DNA from: Enterobacter sp. 638 | GTDB lineage: Bacteria > Pseudomonadota > Gammaproteobacteria > Enterobacterales > Enterobacteriaceae | Assembly: GCF_000016325.1 (NCBI RefSeq) | Contig: NC_009436.1 | Span: 3,224,001 to 3,288,000 of the forward strand | DNA length: 64,000 nt | Reading direction: 5' to 3' | Shown: positions 29,904 through 40,631 of the stretch, one piece after another | Layout: each line of letters begins with the position of its first letter | Numbering within the stretch: the stretch's first letter is position 1 | Notes under the pieces: model-generated | Told to the model about the DNA's origin: nothing | Seen by the model: the letters and a program-made list of their open reading frames with translations, nothing else | The model's database searches: none | Position numbers and translations under genes: made by a program

Positions 29904-30783
29904 CCTCCTGACGCAGCAACCGGATCACTTCAGCAATTCCTTTACTGAGAATTTTGTCCTGCCGCATCACGATACCTAACTGCCGATGCAGAATGGGATC
30001 CAGTGAACCGACGGTCAAACCTTCGCGATCCGCTGCATGCTGAACCGCCATTCTCGGGACAATACTGAATCCCAGCCCTGCTCTCACCATCCGTTTGATG
30101 GCTTCTATACTGCCTAGCTGCATCACTGGCGTGACAGAAAAAGCACTCGCCTGGAACCAACCGTCGATGAGTGCCCGCGTTCCGCTCCCGGATTCAAACG
30201 CAATCAGCGGTAGCGTATGCAAAACAGATGGGGTGAGCTGCCCCAGGCTTTCACCCTGCTCGCGCGCAATAATACAGACAAACTCCTCATCAAGAATCGG
30301 CATAACATCCAGCGAACGACCGCTTGCCGGAAGGGTTACAAGGCCGATATCCAGGCGGTTTTCTTCGACGGCTCGCACAATATCAAGCGTATTACCCGTG
30401 GTCACGCCCACGCCTAGCAGCGGGTGATCCTGCCGCAGCTGCTGTAATAGTCGTGGCAAAAGATGAATGCATGCCGTTGCGCCCGTCCCTATTGTCACTT
30501 CGCCGCTTATCTCGTCACTCAACGATCTCACCGAACAAATCGCCTCATCGACCACGTGTTCAATGCGGTCACTATGTTTCAACAATACCAGGCCTGCGGC
30601 CGTGGCTTTGACGCCGCGCCCGGTGCGTTCAACTAAACGCGTCTGGAGAAACTGTTCAAGCTGGCGAATCTGCAAACTTACCGCAGGTTGAGAAAGGCCA
30701 AGCGCATCCGCAGCAGCAGAAAAACTGCCGCGCTGGATAACCAGTCGGAAGGTAGCCAGATTACCCAGATTCAGCGTCGTCAT
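29890..30783 (-). CDS. LysR-family transcriptional regulator
   Basis: About 297 residues with the standard layout: an N-terminal winged HTH (FSAAADALGLSQPAVSLQIRQLEQFLQTRLVERT, about residues 21-54) and a C-terminal periplasmic-binding-like effector domain from about residue 90. The ATG giving MTTLNLGNLATF is chosen; an upstream in-frame start would add 20 atypical residues running into the promoter. It is divergent from an MFS transporter gene with about 100 bases between, so it probably controls that gene. Effector unknown. Confidence 0.88.
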   Translation of the reverse strand: MTTLNLGNLATFRLVIQRGSFSAAADALGLSQPAVSLQIRQLEQFLQTRLVERTGRGVKATAAGLVLLKHSDRIEHVVDEAICSVRSLSDEISGEVTIGTGATACIHLLPRLLQQLRQDHPLLGVGVTTGNTLDIVRAVEENRLDIGLVTLPASGRSLDVMPILDEEFVCIIAREQGESLGQLTPSVLHTLPLIAFESGSGTRALIDGWFQASAFSVTPVMQLGSIEAIKRMVRAGLGFSIVPRMAVQHAADREGLTVGSLDPILHRQLGIVMRQDKILSKGIAEVIRLLRQEASGL

Positions 30784-30831
30784 CGCAAAGTTTCTCTTAT
30801 AAAGGTCATAAACACAGGGGCCTGCCAGCAC

Positions 30832-30849
30832 CATACCGCGCACAGTATG
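30832..30849. promoter_or_regulatory. inverted repeat between the LysR and MFS genes
   Basis: CATAC-N8-GTATG lies between the divergent genes and is a candidate LysR-type binding site. Only one copy was seen and the spacing differs slightly from the usual T-N11-A. Confidence 0.4.
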
Positions 30850-30881
30850 CTAAGGACAACTGCCTAACGGAATGAAAAATA

Positions 30882-32072
30882 ATGAAAACGCCAGCCGCCC
30901 CCCGCCTGCTTTCGCTTGCCGCCGGAAGCAACCAACTTATCAACTGGGGAATTTCGTTTTATATGCCGGGGACATTCGCTCGCACTATTGCGACCGATAC
31001 GGGCTGGTCGTCGCCACAGATCTATCTGGGCTTAACGCTTGCCATGCTGGTGATGGCCGCTGTTTCACCGTTTGTGGCCCGATTGCTGACCCATTTTGGC
31101 GGGCAGAGAGTGGTGATGTGCGGCACGCTACTCATTTCTGTTAGCTGCCTGATAATGGCTGAATCACACTCTCTGGCGGGCTGGTATTGCGCCTGGCTGC
31201 TGGCGGGAGTCGGTATGCGTCTGTCTTTGTACGACGCGCTGTTTGCATCGCTTGTGAATCTTTACGGGCAAAATGCGCGACGGATGATTTCTCGTGTCAC
31301 TCTGGCTGGCGGACTCGCTTCTGCCGTTTTTTGGCCGCTCGGTGCAGCGTTACTGACATTGATGAGCTGGCGAGAAGCGCTGCTGATTTATGCTCTTTTC
31401 GGGCTAGTGAGCGCGGCGTTGATTCGCGTGCTGCCCAATCAGACACTTGCAGTAAGAACTTTACCTAAAAATCCTGTCGCCACACGACCTCACGATCGCC
31501 TGAACGCCTGGCTCTATGCTGCGTTTATCGCGCTGATCACGTTTGTCTCGAATGGGACATCCACGCACCTCCCCGAATTTATCGCGAACGCTGGTTTGCC
31601 CGTAGCGATTGGGATGCTGTGGGGTATTGGCCAGACGGGTGCACGTTTGCTAGACGTGATGGCTGGCGCGAAATTAACGCCAACGCAGCTCATGCTCATC
31701 ACTGCCCTCGCCATGCCATTGTGCTTTTTGTTGGGAATAAGCAGCTCGGTGTATATCGAATCTGCCGCCGGGTTTGTTCTGGGATATGGCGCGATCAACG
31801 GCCTGGTCACGATCGTCAAAGCCACCCTCCCCCTGGAACTCTTCGCGCCTGAGGACTACGCACAGCGAACGGGCGTGCTGCTGATCCCCGCCCAGTTAAT
31901 GGCTGCGATATCGCCTTTTGCGTATGCGGGATTAAACAAAGCATTAGGGGTAATCGGATCGATGTGGGTGTCGTGGGGATTAACGCTAATTATTGGCGGC
32001 CTGGCGGCAGGGATTGCCGTGAAACAAAAACAGCAATCCCTTCCGTCACGGGCAGAGAGCACAGCGCCGTAA
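30882..32072 (+). CDS. MFS transporter
   Basis: A 396-residue inner-membrane protein with twelve predicted hydrophobic segments in two groups of six, separated by a polar loop around residues 190-210 (KNPVATRPHDRLN). It belongs to the major facilitator superfamily; the specific family was not recognised, and both drug efflux and organic-acid uptake are possible. It is divergent from a LysR regulator that likely controls it, and followed by a hairpin at 32081-32100. It sits between yfgG and guaA in place of yfgHI and looks acquired. Confidence 0.87.
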   Translation: MKTPAAPRLLSLAAGSNQLINWGISFYMPGTFARTIATDTGWSSPQIYLGLTLAMLVMAAVSPFVARLLTHFGGQRVVMCGTLLISVSCLIMAESHSLAGWYCAWLLAGVGMRLSLYDALFASLVNLYGQNARRMISRVTLAGGLASAVFWPLGAALLTLMSWREALLIYALFGLVSAALIRVLPNQTLAVRTLPKNPVATRPHDRLNAWLYAAFIALITFVSNGTSTHLPEFIANAGLPVAIGMLWGIGQTGARLLDVMAGAKLTPTQLMLITALAMPLCFLLGISSSVYIESAAGFVLGYGAINGLVTIVKATLPLELFAPEDYAQRTGVLLIPAQLMAAISPFAYAGLNKALGVIGSMWVSWGLTLIIGGLAAGIAVKQKQQSLPSRAESTAP

Positions 32073-32080
32073 AAGGCTTT

Positions 32081-32100
32081 AAGCACGGCTTGCCGTGCTT
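32081..32100 (+). terminator. hairpin after the MFS gene
   Basis: AAGCACGGC and GCCGTGCTT form a perfect 9-bp stem with a TT loop, followed by a short ATTG rather than a long U-tract. It lies between the convergent MFS and xynB genes. Confidence 0.65.
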
Positions 32101-32162
32101 ATTGATAACCGCCTCATCATGACCGGGCGCTGCACTTATCATCTGAATTCACGTTTTGGCGT

Positions 32163-33842
32163 TTAATAAACACGTGATTCAGATGCCTCCCAACTGTAAG
32201 TGCCGTTTTCAACTAACGCATCGCCCAACTCCTGATATTCGAAATTGTAAAACTCTGCGCTGGCGGCGTAACCCGAGTAGTCCACCACGGCCAGGCCAAC
32301 GAATGCGCCGGTAAAGAATCCGCCATAGCTTTGCAGCACATAATCATCTGAAAGCACGGCGGAATCTAATTTGACAGGGATTTCAGTGAATGTGATCCCA
32401 TTAAAGCTATATTCATATGTATAACTTTCCTTGCGAACTTTCGTGCGGAACCAAACATATTCCGTACCTTCTGGGATCTTGATTGCTTCATCTTTAAGAT
32501 GTGACGTATATTTCCCGCGATTATTGTCGCCGACTTCGATAACAGCGCCATTAATTTCATTCCAGGTAATGAAAACAAAACTCCAGTGGCGATCGTTATA
32601 ATAATTCGTTAACCCTGCCATTTGTTGATAGTTAAAGGGATTAAATTTTACTTTAACGTGCGCATCAAAATAAAAGGCTTGCCAGCGTCGGGCAATAAGC
32701 GAAAGGTCATGTGTATTCGCCAAAGAACCCTGGCCAATTAACGTCAGCTTCCCGTCGCCAGTTGTACCCATTTTTTCGGTGAACGGGACACGGAGTGTAT
32801 TCCAGTTAAGATCAAGTGTCGGCGCTTTAAATTCATCGTACTGGCTATGATCTTTTGCGCTTTCGGTGTAAATGGCATCGGTTGGGCCTTCGACAAATGT
32901 TTTGCCACCGTGACCGCCATCGATACGCGGCCAGCCCTCTTTATCCCAGTACACTTTTTGGATAGATGTTTCTCTGCCAAGGGTTGACCAGCCACGAGGA
33001 TCGTAAACTGACTCACCAGGACGGTTCCACGGGCGCGCGCAGAGCGAGGCATAATACCATTCACCTTTAGGGGTTGAAACCAAGGAGCCATGCCCTTGCT
33101 TCTGAATGTAACTGTCAGGCGTATCGACATTCGTTAAGAATACGTCCCCCGGCTGTGTCTCAAAACTATTGGCATCTAACGTTTTGGAACGTGCCACAAC
33201 CTCCTGGTGGGTAAATACTGTTCCCCCCTGAGCAGCAAAGAGATAATAATATCCGTTCAGTTTGTAGAGATGTGGCCCTTCAACGAGTGCAACGGCTGTG
33301 CCTCGATAAAGAGTACGCGCTGTTTCAGGTTTTAATTTCAGAGTCTGCGCATCAAGTTCAGTTAACGTAATTCCATCAAAGGGATGATGATATTCTCTGT
33401 GATCCCAGGTTTGCTGAACGATATATTTACGACCATCGTCGTCATGGAACAGTGACGCATCAAAACCCACACCATTAAGTTTAATCGGATCGGACCATGG
33501 ACCACGAATATCTGTCGCGGTGGTCAGATAGTTTGTCATGTCTTTAAAAGCGCCTTCTGTGATTTTCACATCCGTATAAACCAGCCAGAATTTGCCATCA
33601 GCATAAGAGAGAGCCGGAGCCCAAATCCCACCGGATGAAGGATTACCTTTCATATCTAAAAGCGTGGTAGTCGACAGCGGGCTTGGGAGAAGATTCCAGT
33701 GTTCAAGATCTTTTGATTCATGTAAACGAACACCTGGGAACCACTCAAATGTAGAGTTTGCAATATAGTAGGTGTCCTCAACACGGATAATACTCGGGTC
33801 CGCATTAAATCCAGGTAAGATAGGGTTTTGAATAAGCGACAT
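32163..33842 (-). CDS. xynB: GH43 beta-xylosidase XynB
   Basis: Releases xylose from xylobiose and short xylo-oligosaccharides; may also cut alpha-L-arabinofuranosides. The 559-residue protein has the GH43 five-bladed propeller, with the general base Asp15 (NADPS), the pKa modulator Asp128 (GFDAS) and the general acid Glu188 (VEGPH), followed by a C-terminal beta-sandwich from about residue 325. These positions match GH43 exo-xylosidases. No signal peptide, so it acts in the cytoplasm on imported substrate. xynT is upstream in the same direction. The gene is visibly more AT-rich than its neighbours, suggesting transfer. Confidence 0.95.
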   Translation of the reverse strand: MSLIQNPILPGFNADPSIIRVEDTYYIANSTFEWFPGVRLHESKDLEHWNLLPSPLSTTTLLDMKGNPSSGGIWAPALSYADGKFWLVYTDVKITEGAFKDMTNYLTTATDIRGPWSDPIKLNGVGFDASLFHDDDGRKYIVQQTWDHREYHHPFDGITLTELDAQTLKLKPETARTLYRGTAVALVEGPHLYKLNGYYYLFAAQGGTVFTHQEVVARSKTLDANSFETQPGDVFLTNVDTPDSYIQKQGHGSLVSTPKGEWYYASLCARPWNRPGESVYDPRGWSTLGRETSIQKVYWDKEGWPRIDGGHGGKTFVEGPTDAIYTESAKDHSQYDEFKAPTLDLNWNTLRVPFTEKMGTTGDGKLTLIGQGSLANTHDLSLIARRWQAFYFDAHVKVKFNPFNYQQMAGLTNYYNDRHWSFVFITWNEINGAVIEVGDNNRGKYTSHLKDEAIKIPEGTEYVWFRTKVRKESYTYEYSFNGITFTEIPVKLDSAVLSDDYVLQSYGGFFTGAFVGLAVVDYSGYAASAEFYNFEYQELGDALVENGTYSWEASESRVY

Positions 33843-33907
33843 ATCATTAGACCTTTTCTGAGAATTTTATTTTATATATTCACTTCGATTTATAATTACG
33901 TTTCAAA

Positions 33908-35362
33908 CTATACCCGTATCTCATCAAGCTGACGGTTGATGTCTGTGACATTTTCGTCAGAGATTGGATAGATTTGAATGACAATCATCGAAATAGCGGC
34001 TAGAACGATGGGTATCCAAACTGCGGTGATAATTATTCCATCGATCGCATTTGCGCTTTGATTCGCGCCCGTTTCGTTAAAGCCATAAGCAGCGAGTAAC
34101 CAAAGTGGAATCGCGCCACCAATAGTAAAACCAATTTTGAAGAAAAGTCCCATAATCGCATTAATGATCGCGGCATTTCGCTTACCCGATTTTAACTCAC
34201 CGTAAGCAATCACTTCAGGGACAAGTGCCCACATGAAACCTGTAGCCGAACTTAAGCCCCACTGTTTAATAAATGTTGCGATATAAGCAAGCCAAAGTTC
34301 ATCATGCATACCTGCGCGTGACCAAACGTAAGTCAACAACTGCCCCACAATAAACATGCCGAGGAAGAGATGGAAGAAGCCTTTTTTACCAAAAATTTTC
34401 TTAAGTCTTGACCAAAAAATAGGGAATAAAATGCCCGGGATTGAGGCAACAAGACCGATAGCCCCCATCCATTCAGAATGGTTAACAACGTATTGATTGA
34501 AAAATCCATTAACGGTATTCATGAAAAACATGAACGTGAAGGCTAACATGAAAAATAACCCGAGAATGATGAGAGGTCGGTTATTTTTGAGTTCAAGGAA
34601 CAGATCTGTCGTTTTAACGTTGGCCGTTTGTTCTGCAGTCGCTACGACACGTTCTTTGGTAAATTTATAGCAGATGAAAAGCGCAATCGCGCCTAACACC
34701 ATATATATCGAATAAACGCCAAACCAGGCATAATTCGCTGAGGGGTCGGTGTAATTCCCCATATTGAGCTTGAGACCAAAGAAACCCGTATCCTTGAGGC
34801 TTCGATCTTTTGGTGAAGCCATTTGTACAAACATGGGGAATAACGTATAGACAAGCAGATTGGCACTATTAGCCAGCATCATGCGTGTGCTGGTCAGTTT
34901 ATCAATAGATTCCGGATCTCTTGTCAGAGAGGCATTGAGAGAACCATAAGGAATGTTCACAACGGAATAAACCAAATCCAGTGCCAGATAAACGATAAAT
35001 GCAAATGGAACTGAACCTCGGATACCTGGGATAGGTGCAAACAGTAAAGCAGACAGAATAACAAGTGGAACGCCAGCCCTTAAAAGCCAGGGGCGATATT
35101 TCCCCGCTGGCGAACTTCGTTTATCCACATAGGTCCCGACCATCGGGTCCCATAAAACATTTATGATTCGAACAAAAAGAAATATAAACCCTGCTGTTGC
35201 TGTACTGATGGTATTGACAGTCAACATATGAAGAGCCAGAAACCCACCTATTGTACCGAACACAAGGTTTTGAGCAAAGTCACCCATCCCATAACCAATC
35301 CGCTCGCTGCGGGTTAATTTATGATATTCATCATGCCGGTGTTGCAATATTTTTTCACTCAT
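33908..35362 (-). CDS. xynT: xyloside transporter XynT (GPH family)
   Basis: A 484-residue cation symporter of the glycoside-pentoside-hexuronide (MelB/YagG-like) family. It begins with a polar leader ending TRSERIGYGMGDFAQNL, the usual GPH signature before helix 1, has the DPMVGTYVDKR motif after helix 2, and about twelve hydrophobic segments. GGAGATTGG precedes the ATG. It heads the xynT-xynB unit: uptake of xylo-oligosaccharides, then hydrolysis. Base composition is AT-rich like xynB. No xylose-specific regulator lies beside it. Confidence 0.92.
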   Translation of the reverse strand: MSEKILQHRHDEYHKLTRSERIGYGMGDFAQNLVFGTIGGFLALHMLTVNTISTATAGFIFLFVRIINVLWDPMVGTYVDKRSSPAGKYRPWLLRAGVPLVILSALLFAPIPGIRGSVPFAFIVYLALDLVYSVVNIPYGSLNASLTRDPESIDKLTSTRMMLANSANLLVYTLFPMFVQMASPKDRSLKDTGFFGLKLNMGNYTDPSANYAWFGVYSIYMVLGAIALFICYKFTKERVVATAEQTANVKTTDLFLELKNNRPLIILGLFFMLAFTFMFFMNTVNGFFNQYVVNHSEWMGAIGLVASIPGILFPIFWSRLKKIFGKKGFFHLFLGMFIVGQLLTYVWSRAGMHDELWLAYIATFIKQWGLSSATGFMWALVPEVIAYGELKSGKRNAAIINAIMGLFFKIGFTIGGAIPLWLLAAYGFNETGANQSANAIDGIIITAVWIPIVLAAISMIVIQIYPISDENVTDINRQLDEIRV

Positions 35363-35469
35363 TCTAATCCAATCTCCGGTTTCTTTTGTGAAGGTGGGAG
35401 AGTTTCTGACACAGGGCCCCCGGAGAATCCATTACGTTTTTAAATTAATTAATTATGTTTTTTTATTTC

Positions 35470-35485
35470 TGTGATCATCGATACA
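35470..35485 (-). promoter_or_regulatory. CRP-like site upstream of xynTB
   Basis: On the minus strand TGTAT-CGATGA-TCACA matches eight of ten core positions of the CRP consensus, about 110 bases before the xynT ATG. Catabolite control of a xyloside operon is expected. Confidence 0.55.
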
Positions 35486-35929
35486 AATGTCATTTATAAA
35501 CCCTATATTCAAAATGGTGATTATCAGCTCTCAAAATCACCGCCCTGGCAAGTGAATAGCCCTCGTAAAATTGATATTTTTATCACCTGTATTTCCTGAA
35601 AAAACAAGCTCCGCAAGGCTAGTATCGTGTTTTATACATGACAGTCATTTTTGGGATATCTGTCACGTTTGAGTATTATCTTAACGCAAGAGTGAAATAA
35701 CGTAATTGAGCAATCGACGAGGAAAATACAGGATACGCTATAGTCATATATTTGTTGAAAACTAACTTAGGAAATTCATTATGTCAGTTTATTTTGTTCA
35801 ATTCACCTGATATCAATTTGGACAACCAGCCGATAAAACCAACGTCTCAAAATAGCCGCTTACAGGACTAAATTCAGAAAAAGGGATGATGCGCTGCAAA
35901 CGTGTTATGCCAGAAAACGCCAGATACAA

Positions 35930-35958
35930 AAACAAAAAAGCCCGCAGTTACGCGGGCT
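35930..35958 (-). terminator. Rho-independent terminator after guaBA
   Basis: AGCCCGC and GCGGGCT form a 7-bp stem, followed on the minus strand by TTTTTTGTTTTTG. Confidence 0.9.
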
Positions 35959-35992
35959 CGGAAGTCTGTTCAGCTTTATGCAGGACGTGAAA

Positions 35993-37570
35993 TCATTCCC
36001 ACTCAATCGTCGCTGGCGGTTTACCGCTGATGTCGTACACGACACGGGAAATACCGTTCACTTCGTTGATGATGCGGTTAGACACGCGGCCTAAGAAATC
36101 ATACGGCAGGTGCGCCCAGTGTGCCGTCATGAAGTCGATGGTTTCTACCGCACGCAGGGAGACAACCCAGTCGTATTTGCGGCCATCGCCCATCACGCCG
36201 ACGGAACGAACCGGCAGGAACACGGTGAATGCCTGGCTCACTTTATTGTACAGATCGGCTTTGTGCAGTTCTTCGATGAAGATAGCATCAGCACGACGCA
36301 GCAGGTCGCAGTACTCTTTCTTCACTTCGCCCAGCACACGCACGCCAAGACCTGGTCCCGGGAACGGGTGACGGTACAGCATGTCGTATGGAAGACCCAG
36401 CTCAAGGCCAATCTTACGCACTTCGTCTTTGAACAGCTCACGCAGCGGCTCAACCAGACCCATCTTCATCTCTTTCGGCAGGCCGCCCACGTTGTGGTGA
36501 GATTTGATGACGTGTGCCTTGCCGGTAGCAGAGGCAGCAGACTCGATCACATCAGGGTAAATCGTACCCTGTGCCAACCACTTCACATCTTCCAGACGCA
36601 GCGCTTGCTCGTCGAAGACTTCAACAAACACGCGGCCGATAATTTTACGTTTTGCTTCCGGATCGTTCTCGCCCGCCAGTGCGGTCAGGAAACGCTCTTC
36701 ACCTTCGACGTGAACGATGTTCAGGCCGAAGTGGTCACCAAACATATCCATCACCTGCTCGGCTTCGTTCAGGCGTAACAGGCCATTATCGACGAATACA
36801 CAGGTCAGATTTTTACCGATAGCACGGTGCAGCAGCATGGCAGTTACGGAGGAGTCAACGCCACCGGACAGACCGAGGATCACTTTATCGTCGCCAACCT
36901 GCTGGCGGATACGCGCAATGGCGTCGTCGATGATTTTCGCTGGTGTCCACAGGGCTTCGCACTGGCAGATATCGCGAACAAAACGATCCAGCATGCGCAT
37001 GCCCTGGCGGGTATGGGTCACTTCCGGGTGGAACTGCACGCCGTAGAAGCGTTTTTCTTCGTTGGCCATAATGGCAAACGGACAGGTTTCGGTGCTGGCA
37101 ACGGTCACGAAGTCTGACGGAATGGCTGTCACTTTATCGCCGTGGCTCATCCACACGTCCAGCAGCGGTTTACCGTCTGCGGTCAGGGAATCTTCAATGC
37201 CACGCACCAGCGCGCTGTCGGTCAACACTTCGACCTGCGCGTAACCAAATTCGCGCTCGTTAGAGGCTTCAACATGGCCGCCCAACTGCATCGCCATCGT
37301 CTGCATGCCGTAACACACGCCAAATACAGGAACGCCTGCTTCAAATACATACTGCGGCGCGCGTGGGCTGTTGTCTTCAGTGGTACTTTCCGGACCACCA
37401 GAAAGAATAATGCCGCTTGGGTTAAATTCACGGATCTGTGCTTCCGTGACATCCCATGCCCACAGTTCACAATAAACGCCAAGTTCACGCACGCGACGAG
37501 CAACAAGCTGCGTGTATTGGGAGCCGAAGTCCAGGATAAGAATGCGATGTTTATGAATGTTTTCCGTCAT
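35993..37570 (-). CDS. guaA: GMP synthase (glutamine-hydrolysing) GuaA
   Basis: Converts XMP to GMP with ATP and glutamine. The 525 residues match E. coli: an N-terminal class I amidotransferase with the cysteine in [10 protein letters not shown] (about residue 86) and the FHPEVTHT histidine/glutamate pair (about 181-183), an ATP-pyrophosphatase domain with SGGVDSSV (about 235), and a C-terminal dimerisation domain ending PPATIEWE. It is downstream of guaB; a hairpin in the 60-base gap may tune the ratio of the two. Confidence 0.98.
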   Translation of the reverse strand: MTENIHKHRILILDFGSQYTQLVARRVRELGVYCELWAWDVTEAQIREFNPSGIILSGGPESTTEDNSPRAPQYVFEAGVPVFGVCYGMQTMAMQLGGHVEASNEREFGYAQVEVLTDSALVRGIEDSLTADGKPLLDVWMSHGDKVTAIPSDFVTVASTETCPFAIMANEEKRFYGVQFHPEVTHTRQGMRMLDRFVRDICQCEALWTPAKIIDDAIARIRQQVGDDKVILGLSGGVDSSVTAMLLHRAIGKNLTCVFVDNGLLRLNEAEQVMDMFGDHFGLNIVHVEGEERFLTALAGENDPEAKRKIIGRVFVEVFDEQALRLEDVKWLAQGTIYPDVIESAASATGKAHVIKSHHNVGGLPKEMKMGLVEPLRELFKDEVRKIGLELGLPYDMLYRHPFPGPGLGVRVLGEVKKEYCDLLRRADAIFIEELHKADLYNKVSQAFTVFLPVRSVGVMGDGRKYDWVVSLRAVETIDFMTAHWAHLPYDFLGRVSNRIINEVNGISRVVYDISGKPPATIEWE

Positions 37571-37600
37571 TGACGATAATTCCGAGGCAAGTGAAACAAA

Positions 37601-37623
37601 GCGCCCGGCATTAAGCCGGGCGC
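37601..37623 (-). terminator. intercistronic hairpin between guaB and guaA
   Basis: GCGCCCGGC and GCCGGGCGC form a perfect 9-bp stem with a 5-base loop. The following minus-strand sequence is only TTTGTTTCAC, so it is more likely an RNA-stability or partial-termination element than a full stop. Confidence 0.5.
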
Positions 37624-37632
37624 GGAAACTTA

Positions 37633-39099
37633 TCAGGAGCCTAAACGGTAGTTCGGGGACTCTTTAGTGATCGTGACGTCGTGAACGTGACTTTCCTGGA
37701 TGCCCGCACCGCTGATACGTACGAATTCCGCTTTAGTACGCAGCAGATCGATGGTACCACAGCCGGTCAGACCCATACAGGAACGCAGGCCGCCCATCTG
37801 CTGGTGAATAATCTCTTTCAGATGGCCTTTATACGCCACGCGACCTTCGATACCTTCTGGCACTAATTTGTCAGCAGCGTTATCGGTCTGGAAGTAGCGG
37901 TCGGAAGACCCTTTGGACATCGCGCCCAGAGAACCCATCCCGCGGTAAGACTTATAAGAACGGCCCTGGAACAGTTCGATTTCGCCAGGAGATTCTTCAG
38001 TACCCGCCAGCATAGAGCCCACCATCACCACGCTTGCGCCAGCCGCAATGGCTTTTGCGATGTCCCCGGAGAAACGAATACCGCCATCAGCGATAACCGG
38101 AATACCGGTACCTTCCAGCGCTTCGACAGCGTCGGATACCGCTGTGATCTGCGGTACACCTACGCCGGTAACGATACGGGTCGTACAAATGGAGCCAGGA
38201 CCGATACCGACTTTAACTGCGCTGCAGCCGGCTTCTGCCAGAGCACGCGCGCCAGCACCCGTGGCCACGTTGCCGCCGATGATTTGTAGGTCAGGATATT
38301 TAGCGCGGGTTTCGCGAATACGTTGCAGAACGCCTTCGGAATGGCCATGTGAGGAGTCAATCAGCAGAACATCAACGCCTGCGGCAACCAGCGCGTCAAC
38401 ACGCTCTTCGTTGCCCGCACCTGCGCCAACCGCAGCACCAACGCGCAGACGGCCATGCTCGTCTTTACAGGCGTTTGGTTTACGTTCTGCTTTCTGGAAG
38501 TCTTTCACGGTGATCATGCCGCGAAGATGGAAGCTGTCGTCAACAACCAGCGCTTTCTCAACGCGTTTTTCGTGCATTTTGGCCAGCACGACATCGCGCG
38601 TTTCGCCTTCACGCACGGTAACCAGACGCTCTTTTGGCGTCATATAAACACTGACGGGTTGAGACAGGTCAGTCACGAAACGCACGTCACGGCCAGTGAT
38701 GATACCCACCAGTTCGTAATCTTCGGTAACAACCGGATAGCCCGCAAAACCGTTACGTTCAGTCAGCGCTTTGACTTCCGCCAGCGTGGTGGTTGGCAGA
38801 ACGCTCTGTGGGTCGGTGACAATACCGGATTCATGTTTTTTCACGCGGCGAACTTCTTCAGCCTGGCGCTCAATAGACATGTTTTTGTGAATAAAGCCGA
38901 TGCCGCCTTCCTGTGCCAGGGCGATCGCCAGGCGCGCTTCAGTCACGGTGTCCATTGCCGCAGAGAGCATAGGAATGTTCAGGCGAATGGTTTTCGTCAA
39001 CTGCGTGCTGAGATCGGCAGTATTCGGCAGAACGGTAGAATGAGCGGGAACGAGGAGGACGTCGTCAAACGTCAGTGCTTCTTTGGCAATACGTAGCAT
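37633..39099 (-). CDS. guaB: IMP dehydrogenase GuaB
   Basis: NAD-dependent oxidation of IMP to XMP, the first committed step to GMP. The 488-residue protein begins [19 protein letters not shown], carries two CBS domains between about residues 95 and 205, and has the catalytic cysteine in [11 protein letters not shown] near residue 305 with the flap region downstream. The ATG at 39099 matches the E. coli start; a TTG two codons upstream is rejected. It heads guaBA and is divergent from xseA, with a PurR-like site overlapping its promoter. Confidence 0.98.
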   Translation of the reverse strand: MLRIAKEALTFDDVLLVPAHSTVLPNTADLSTQLTKTIRLNIPMLSAAMDTVTEARLAIALAQEGGIGFIHKNMSIERQAEEVRRVKKHESGIVTDPQSVLPTTTLAEVKALTERNGFAGYPVVTEDYELVGIITGRDVRFVTDLSQPVSVYMTPKERLVTVREGETRDVVLAKMHEKRVEKALVVDDSFHLRGMITVKDFQKAERKPNACKDEHGRLRVGAAVGAGAGNEERVDALVAAGVDVLLIDSSHGHSEGVLQRIRETRAKYPDLQIIGGNVATGAGARALAEAGCSAVKVGIGPGSICTTRIVTGVGVPQITAVSDAVEALEGTGIPVIADGGIRFSGDIAKAIAAGASVVMVGSMLAGTEESPGEIELFQGRSYKSYRGMGSLGAMSKGSSDRYFQTDNAADKLVPEGIEGRVAYKGHLKEIIHQQMGGLRSCMGLTGCGTIDLLRTKAEFVRISGAGIQESHVHDVTITKESPNYRLGS

Positions 39100-39140
39100 G
39101 GGCAATATCTCTGACCTGGAGGGTTAAATATTGCCGTGGC

Positions 39141-39166
39141 ATTATACAGAGCGTAACCGATTGCAT
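39141..39166 (-). promoter_or_regulatory. guaBA promoter -10 and PurR-like operator
   Basis: On the minus strand a perfect TATAAT (39141-39146) lies just downstream of ATGCAATCGGTTACGC (39151-39166), a degenerate PurR box matching about 11 of 16 consensus positions, in the arrangement known for E. coli guaBA. Confidence 0.75.
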
Positions 39167-39257
39167 CTACACTTTTTTATAAAAATGCTTGCGATCGTGT
39201 CTCATCAGGTTACTATCGATTGAATAACTTGCTGATTTAAAATTTGATCCTGCTCAC

Positions 39258-40631
39258 ATGTTATCTTCCCAAAGCCCCTCAATTTATACCGTTAGCCGCC
39301 TCAATCAATCGGTTCGTTTACTGCTCGAGCAGGAAATGGGACAGGTTTGGATCAGCGGTGAGATTTCCAATTTCACGCAGCCGTCATCCGGTCACTGGTA
39401 TTTTACGCTTAAGGACGATAACGCTCAGGTGCGCTGCGCGATGTTTCGCAACAGCAATCGACGCGTAACGTTTCGTCCTCAGCATGGCCAGCAGGTGCTG
39501 GTGCGCGCCAATATCACGCTGTACGAACCGCGCGGTGATTATCAAATCATCGTCGAGAGCATGCAGCCCGCAGGCGAAGGGCTGTTACAGCAAAAATATG
39601 AGCAGTTAAAGGCGAAATTGTCAGCGGAAGGTCTGTTCGATCAGCAGTTCAAAAAGCCACTGCCCTCGCCTGCGCACTGCGTCGGTGTCATTACCTCCAA
39701 AACCGGTGCAGCGCTGCATGATATTCTGCATGTGCTGAAGCGTCGCGACCCCTCCCTGCCCGTCATTATCTACCCAACAGCGGTTCAGGGTGACGATGCG
39801 CCGGGGCAAATCGTTCGCGCGATTGAGCTGGCAAATGCGCGCCATGAGTGTGACGTGTTAATTGTTGGACGCGGCGGCGGGTCCCTTGAAGATCTCTGGA
39901 GCTTTAACGATGAGCGCGTCGCGCGGGCGATTTTTGCCAGTCAGATACCCGTCGTAAGCGCCGTTGGGCATGAAACCGATGTCACTATCGCCGATTTTGT
40001 ATCGGATATGCGTGCGCCGACGCCATCAGCAGCGGCTGAAGTGGTGAGTCGAAATCAGCAGGAATTACTCCGCCAGATGCAGAACGGGCAACAGCGTCTG
40101 GAAATGGCGATGGACTATTTCCTGGCTAATCGCACGCGCCGCTTTACTCAATTGCACCATCGGCTGCAGCAGCAGCATCCACAGCTGCGACTGGAGCGCC
40201 AACAAACCGTACTGGAACGCCTGCGTCAGCGCATGAACTTCGCGCTGGATAATCAGCTTAAACGCGTTGTTTCTCATCAGCAGCGCATGACTCAGCGGCT
40301 GAATCAGCAAAACCCGCAGCCGAAAATTTACCGGACGCAAACCCGTATTCAACAGTTGGAATATCGTCTCGCCGAGAACTTACGCGCACGTTTGAGCACG
40401 ACGCGAGAACGTTTTGGCAATGCCGTTACCCATCTCGAAGCCGTCAGCCCGCTCTCCACGCTGGCACGTGGCTACAGCGTGACCACAGCGACGGATGGCA
40501 AAGTGCTGAAGCAGACCAAACAGGTTAAAGCGGGGGATTTGATGACGACCCGCCTGGCAGATGGCTGGGTAGAAAGCGAAGTGAAAGGCATAACGCCTGC
40601 CAAAAAAACGCGTAAGAAAAAGCCGGTTTAA
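39258..40631 (+). CDS. xseA: exodeoxyribonuclease VII large subunit XseA
   Basis: Large subunit of the single-strand-specific nuclease ExoVII, which works with several copies of XseB. The 457-residue protein has the N-terminal OB-fold ([25 protein letters not shown]), a central nuclease domain with [29 protein letters not shown] and [16 protein letters not shown], and a long coiled coil from about residue 275 to 400. Divergent from guaB. Its stop overlaps the convergent yfgJ stop by four bases. Confidence 0.96.
   Translation: MLSSQSPSIYTVSRLNQSVRLLLEQEMGQVWISGEISNFTQPSSGHWYFTLKDDNAQVRCAMFRNSNRRVTFRPQHGQQVLVRANITLYEPRGDYQIIVESMQPAGEGLLQQKYEQLKAKLSAEGLFDQQFKKPLPSPAHCVGVITSKTGAALHDILHVLKRRDPSLPVIIYPTAVQGDDAPGQIVRAIELANARHECDVLIVGRGGGSLEDLWSFNDERVARAIFASQIPVVSAVGHETDVTIADFVSDMRAPTPSAAAEVVSRNQQELLRQMQNGQQRLEMAMDYFLANRTRRFTQLHHRLQQQHPQLRLERQQTVLERLRQRMNFALDNQLKRVVSHQQRMTQRLNQQNPQPKIYRTQTRIQQLEYRLAENLRARLSTTRERFGNAVTHLEAVSPLSTLARGYSVTTATDGKVLKQTKQVKAGDLMTTRLADGWVESEVKGITPAKKTRKKKPV

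Larger units (their letters stand above)
35363..35992. other. xynT-guaA intergenic region
   Basis: About 630 AT-rich bases without a convincing gene. It holds a CRP-like site near 35470, an AT-rich promoter region for xynT (including TTAATTAATTA near 35450) and, at the right end, the guaA terminator. Short open frames here show no family resemblance. Confidence 0.7.
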
